This document shows, piece by piece, positions 5,020-7,445 of a DNA stretch of 7,445 nucleotides (within the stretch, counting starts at the first letter, position 1; every line of letters begins with the position of its first letter). This DNA is from Bacillota bacterium (GTDB taxonomy: Bacteria > Bacillota_I > Bacilli_A > Acholeplasmatales > Acholeplasmataceae): assembly GCA_006226985.1 (NCBI GenBank), contig SBGC01000103.1, forward strand, positions 1 through 7,445, in the 5' to 3' direction. The position numbers were made by a program, and so were the translations under genes. The notes below the pieces were generated by a model. The model did no database searches and was not told where the DNA came from. It saw only the letters and a list, made by a program, of their open reading frames with translations.

Positions 5020-7445
5020 TTAATCCATATGAATATAGAATGTGCCTATACCCTTATCTGTAGAACTATACAAGTAAATGATTATGTAATACGTTTCTCC
5101 ACTTGCAAGTACTTCGTTAATCATAAAATTGTAAGAATCATCTTCATCATCATTATCGATGATAAATGTATGATCACTGTCATAAAGTTCACCTTTCGTA
5201 TCCAGTACGCCATATGTTCCAAATGTATAATAACCTGTCGATGTTGGTGTGAACTTAATGATCAGTAATGTTCCTGGACCAAAGTAAAGTTCTATTTCTT
5301 CATCGACATCAACAACAAATGCTGTCTCATACGTCCATCCATTTTCAACAATTGTTAAACTCCATTTTGCATAGAGAGTAATATCTGATTCAGAACGATA
5401 TGGATAGCTAATAGCATCTCCTATTAAATCGATGTTATCATACCAGCCTGCAAAATAGTATCCGATTTTTTCCGTATATGCTGGGTAGAATAGATAATCT
5501 GAAACAACTTCAGATACAGGAGATCCTCCATTGGATACAAATGTATATATGACAAATGGCAACTCTCTTTCTACAACCAATTGATATGTACCTGTTTCAG
5601 TTTCATCGAGAAAATACGTTTCAATATAATAGGTTTGACCTTCGATTAAGTTAAAAGTAATATAGAAATTATAGTCACTATCACCATCATCATTATAGTC
5701 AAGCTGATTACCAAAGTCATCATAGAGTACACCATATGTATCACCATTTCCAAGGGAACGTATGAAATAGGTTTGTGATGCGGTGGCTATAAACATATAA
5801 AATACAGCTTGTCCTTCTGTCACAATATCGACATTCACAATCTCATTCTCAACGATTGGATATGCTGATCCTTTAGATGTTCCATCAGGGATCACATCTT
5901 CACTCCATTTAGCATATAGTGTGATGTCTGTTAAGCTTTGATATGGGAACTCAACGGGATTACCGAGTAATTCTGGATTGTCATACCATCCTGCAAAGTA
6001 GACATCAGCTTTTGTTGTTAGTGGTCTAACAGGTATGAATAGGTCAATTATCGGTTCAACAGGAGTACCACCATTCGTATCAAATGTATACGTAACAATA
6101 TATCCTAAGAATGTAACATTAACTTCGAACAAGCCTAAACCATTGCCATACATACGTGCAACTAAATAATACGTTTCTCCTTCAGTAAGTTCATAGGTAA
6201 TACCAAAATTATAGTTATCATCATTGATATCATCTGAACTAGCCAAATTAATTGAGTTTATATCATATAAATAACCTCTTGTATCATTGTCACCATATGA
6301 TTCAAAGCGATACATACCGGATTTAGTTGGTATAAAGATAAAGTATACTAATTTTGCTGCTTGATCAATTAGTACATCATAGAAAGTCGTTTCTTCCATA
6401 ATATAAGCATCTTCGAAAGAATCACCAGTTTCTAAAACATCATAAATCCATTTTGCATATAAATATAGATCGTGATCTGGCATGAATGATATTGTCATTT
6501 CAGCTTGATAACTTTCATCAACATACCATCCAGCAAAGATATAACCTTCTCTTATAGGCTCAGCTGGTAAAACAATCTCTTCGCCATAAGTATATTTCAC
6601 AGAAGGTGTATTTGTTCCACCATTCGATAAGAAATAGATGGTGTAGAGTGGCTCATACCATGAAGCATAAATCGTTCGATCAGATGTTACATTTTCATAT
6701 TGTCCTATCCAATCATATGAATGACCATCCTTATTTATTGTTGGTAATACCGCATTTTCACCATACTTGACATATTGAACAAGGTCACCTTCAATTAGCG
6801 TGCCATCTCCAATATCGAATGTAACAACGAATAACTTAACCCATATGGCTTTTAATGTGTAATCAAGTGTTCCTGCTTGGTAGATTTGTTCAAATCCTTC
6901 TAACATGTAGCCATCTCTTGTATAAATTGGTGGTTCAATGAACGTTTCTGAATTACTCACAACAACATGTTCAGTACCTGAAGATAAAGTTCCCCCATTT
7001 CCATCGAAATACACATTATATGAACCGATAATTTCATAACGTTCAGCATAAATACCCCATATTTCGTGACTTAAATAGAGAGTTTCGCTATCTTCATAAA
7101 TATGAATGTCCAAATATGTGCTCGGATTTACAATAGGTTGTCCTGTTACAAGAGGTGGATTACTCAATATATAGATATCATAAAGTGATTGACAGTTATT
7201 AAAAGCTTGATATTCAATGATGAAGATTGTTTCCGGTATAATAATTGACTCAAATGAATCTGAATCAGTAAATGCATTACTAGCTATACCATAAACAGGT
7301 AATCCTTGATATGTTGAGGGGATATATATATCTGTTTCATCACCGATATATCCAGTGACCATGTATCCGCCACCTTCATCTTTATAATATGTAAATAAAT
7401 CTTCATTTTTTACGATATCATTTGGTATATCTGGTATGGACACAT
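5020..7445 (-). CDS. Large modular surface protein: BspA LRR, InlB B-repeats and PPC-like domains (5' partial)
   Basis: The frame is open to the window edge and the first visible residues are not a signal peptide, so the N-terminus lies beyond 7445. Numbering here counts the codon at 7441-7443 as residue 1; 807 residues are visible. Residues about 22-95 are BspA/LRR_5-type repeats (IASNAFTDSDSFESIIIP, then EYQAFNNCQSLYDI). The stretch 107-140 resembles the usual post-LRR tail. Two InlB B-repeats (Listeria-Bacteroides type) follow at about 142-201 and 204-262. Then come three tandem modules (267-449, 450-630, 631-807), each an InlB B-repeat ending FAGWY...LYAKW plus a PPC-like beta-sandwich with the acidic motif DD...YNF and G-x-TYY. 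There is no C-terminal LPxTG motif or membrane anchor, so attachment, if any, must be N-terminal. An adhesin or host/surface-binding role is inferred from domain type. The start and promoter are not in the window; a terminator follows. Confidence 0.88.
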   Translation of the reverse strand, partial: VSIPDIPNDIVKNEDLFTYYKDEGGGYMVTGYIGDETDIYIPSTYQGLPVYGIASNAFTDSDSFESIIIPETIFIIEYQAFNNCQSLYDIYILSNPPLVTGQPIVNPSTYLDIHIYEDSETLYLSHEIWGIYAERYEIIGSYNVYFDGNGGTLSSGTEHVVVSNSETFIEPPIYTRDGYMLEGFEQIYQAGTLDYTLKAIWVKLFVVTFDIGDGTLIEGDLVQYVKYGENAVLPTINKDGHSYDWIGQYENVTSDRTIYASWYEPLYTIYFLSNGGTNTPSVKYTYGEEIVLPAEPIREGYIFAGWYVDESYQAEMTISFMPDHDLYLYAKWIYDVLETGDSFEDAYIMEETTFYDVLIDQAAKLVYFIFIPTKSGMYRFESYGDNDTRGYLYDINSINLASSDDINDDNYNFGITYELTEGETYYLVARMYGNGLGLFEVNVTFLGYIVTYTFDTNGGTPVEPIIDLFIPVRPLTTKADVYFAGWYDNPELLGNPVEFPYQSLTDITLYAKWSEDVIPDGTSKGSAYPIVENEIVNVDIVTEGQAVFYMFIATASQTYFIRSLGNGDTYGVLYDDFGNQLDYNDDGDSDYNFYITFNLIEGQTYYIETYFLDETETGTYQLVVERELPFVIYTFVSNGGSPVSEVVSDYLFYPAYTEKIGYYFAGWYDNIDLIGDAISYPYRSESDITLYAKWSLTIVENGWTYETAFVVDVDEEIELYFGPGTLLIIKFTPTSTGYYTFGTYGVLDTKGELYDSDHTFIIDNDDEDDSYNFMINEVLASGETYYIIIYLYSSTDKGIGTFYIHMD
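5023..6645 (-). repeat. Three tandem ~181-residue supermodules inside the surface-protein gene
   Basis: The units lie at 6097-6645, 5554-6096 and 5023-5553 (183, 181 and 177 codons). Anchor residues recur at near-constant spacing. The W of LYAKW is at residues 332, 513 and 694 (181 and 181), YNF starts at 411, 591 and 771 (180 and 180), and GWY starts at 305, 485 and 666. Each unit is a B-repeat followed by a PPC-like domain. The last unit ends at the C-terminus. Confidence 0.85.
6658..7020 (-). repeat. Two divergent InlB B-type repeats preceding the supermodules
   Basis: The unit at 6841-7020 runs from YNVYFDGNGGTL to LKAIW, and the unit at 6658-6834 from FVVTFDIGDGTL to IYASW. Both keep the opening strand and closing aromatic of the B-repeat but lack the FAGWY core of the later copies, and no PPC-like domain follows either. 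Confidence 0.7.

Noticed and set aside
5020..5100. Sortase or membrane anchor at the C-terminus of the large surface protein
   Set aside because: The sequence ends in a beta strand (GTFYIHMD) with no LPxTG-like motif, hydrophobic segment or basic tail.
5029..5268. Plus-strand open frame within the 3' end of the surface-protein gene
   Set aside because: It is opposite a conserved PPC-like domain and shows no protein motif.
5023..6645. The repeated segments as a CRISPR array or mobile element
   Set aside because: The periodicity is in protein codons (about 543 bp per unit) with diverged DNA, inside one continuous reading frame.

Overview
The window is AT-rich bacterial DNA with dense, standard-code genes; every complete reading frame seen ends in TAA and tryptophan is TGG. 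AT-richness, strong Shine-Dalgarno sites, and a BspA-type leucine-rich-repeat plus InlB B-repeat surface protein together suggest a low-GC Firmicutes/Mollicutes relative that reads TGA as stop (Acholeplasma- or Izemoplasma-like). The lineage is an inference from style, not from a marker gene. No rRNA, tRNA, CRISPR array, insertion sequence or origin was seen.

Layout. Positions 1-3113 run rightward. First is a two-gene unit: a membrane-anchored extracellular protein with fibronectin-III-like repeats (87-1400) and an MscS-family mechanosensitive channel (1412-2362), ended by a strong hairpin. Next is a rhomboid intramembrane protease (2451-3113) with its own extended -10 promoter. Positions 3114-7445 run leftward. 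A Mrr-type nuclease (3135-4208) is the downstream partner, overlapping by 11 bp, of a polytopic protein resembling the Mpv17/PMP22 family (4198-4881). Beyond it lies a large surface protein (5020-7445) whose 5' end is outside the window. The two halves converge on one compact bidirectional terminator at 3114-3136. No gene-free stretch exceeds about 140 bases.

How the genes relate. All six products except the nuclease look membrane-located or secreted, so this is mainly a cell-envelope neighbourhood: surface domains, turgor safety valve, membrane protease. The most unusual feature is the overlapping pair of an Mpv17-like membrane protein and a Mrr nuclease with a partly duplicated N-terminal DNA-binding region. 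Coupled expression suggests a shared task, possibly defence against foreign DNA, but the sequence does not prove it. The large surface protein has an internal supermodule of about 181 residues (InlB B-repeat plus PPC-like beta-sandwich) repeated three times to its C-terminus.
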